DNA of 64,000 nucleotides, taken from positions 50,530 through 114,529 of the forward strand of contig NZ_JAOTIS010000010.1 in the NCBI RefSeq assembly GCF_025628935.1. Direction: 5' to 3'. Position numbers and translations under genes: made by a program. This document shows, one piece after another, positions 63,702-64,000 of the stretch (position 1 is its first letter; every line of letters begins with the position of its first letter). The stretch comes from Macrococcus capreoli (GTDB lineage: Bacteria; Bacillota; Bacilli; Staphylococcales; Staphylococcaceae). The notes below the pieces were generated by a model. The model was not told the DNA's origin, did no database searches, and saw only the letters and a program-made list of their open reading frames with translations.

Positions 63702-64000
63702 AGGTCATCTCCTGATTGTTAATGTTAGTTGTATAACTTAACTTTTATTTGTTATGCAATTATATTGTAATCGATAAGAATGAGATTTGCTAATAAAGTT
63801 AACTTTGGAGTATGGGGAAGGTTAGGTAGGTAATGAATAGTAATCATAGATATTTATTACTAAATAAATATTTATCAACAATGAAGAATCTGTAAGTTTT
63901 TTACTTCATTCTATAATCTATAAGATTACAGTCCAAAAAAGCACATTTTTTAGTGTTAAAATTTGTAAAGGTAAGTTAAATTATTTAAACTATACATACA
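63702..64000. other. AT-rich end of the window
   Basis: No gene or recognisable structure was seen. The VOC promoter should lie at the left side. A plus-strand gene may begin beyond the edge. Confidence 0.4.

Overview
The window looks like a chromosomal segment of a low-GC Gram-positive coccus of the Staphylococcaceae, most likely Macrococcus or a close relative. The basis is gene order and protein character: pcrB-pcrA-ligA-camS, putP facing gatCAB, purB, a NETI protein, DUF2179, nadE-pncB and nos follow the staphylococcal backbone. FmhA, CamS and the cell-wall hydrolases are also staphylococcal in type. A complete polyamine operon and a ComQXPA-like quorum-sensing locus are not what I would expect in Staphylococcus aureus. 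The genus assignment is inference; no rRNA gene is present.

Layout. 1-3 kb: a DUF4176 fragment cut by the window edge, a GrpB-family protein, an exported SGNH-like protein and a CpsB-type phosphatase. 3-8 kb: gatCAB (tRNA-dependent amidotransferase) and divergent putP. 8-16.4 kb: camS, ligA, pcrA and pcrB, a repeat-rich intergenic region, two tandem M15 peptidase lipoproteins, and a YerC-type regulator. 16.6-24.7 kb: purB, NETI/DUF2179, nadE-pncB, an MFS transporter with nitric oxide synthase, and a beta-helix protein. 24.9-31.2 kb: pyrophosphatase, GNAT, Gfo/Idh/MocA oxidoreductase, aldehyde dehydrogenase, nitrilase-type hydrolase, a short NERD protein and lactonase. 31.4-35.0 kb: speA-speD-speE-speB, a complete arginine-to-spermidine route. 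35.1-36.9 kb: an MFS transporter and an SOS-regulated YolD-like gene.

36.9-42.1 kb holds the most interesting system. On the minus strand lie, in transcription order, a short ComX-like pheromone precursor with a tryptophan near its C terminus, a ComQ-like isoprenyl transferase, a polytopic ComP-like histidine kinase and a ComA-like LuxR-type regulator. They are tightly coupled and end in one terminator. The order is X-Q-P-A instead of the Bacillus Q-X-P-A. An LPXTG surface protein is transcribed divergently. The shared intergenic region carries a bipartite sequence repeated upstream of the exported SGNH-like gene at 1.2 kb.

42-64 kb contains an overlooked 56-residue membrane protein, an M4 metalloprotease, an XRE regulator with a membrane partner, a C45-type acyltransferase, an unusual Nudix fusion, an OYE-HAD pair, aminopeptidase AmpS, and several small uncharacterised genes. 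It continues with a cadCA metal-resistance operon with visible operators, a secreted two-repeat protein under a perfect Zur-type palindrome, KtrB, FmhA, a Thr/Glu-rich lipoprotein and a VOC protein. Most convergent gene pairs share a bidirectional terminator hairpin. Two families of dispersed intergenic repeats are visible. No rRNA, tRNA, IS element, prophage or CRISPR array was recognised.
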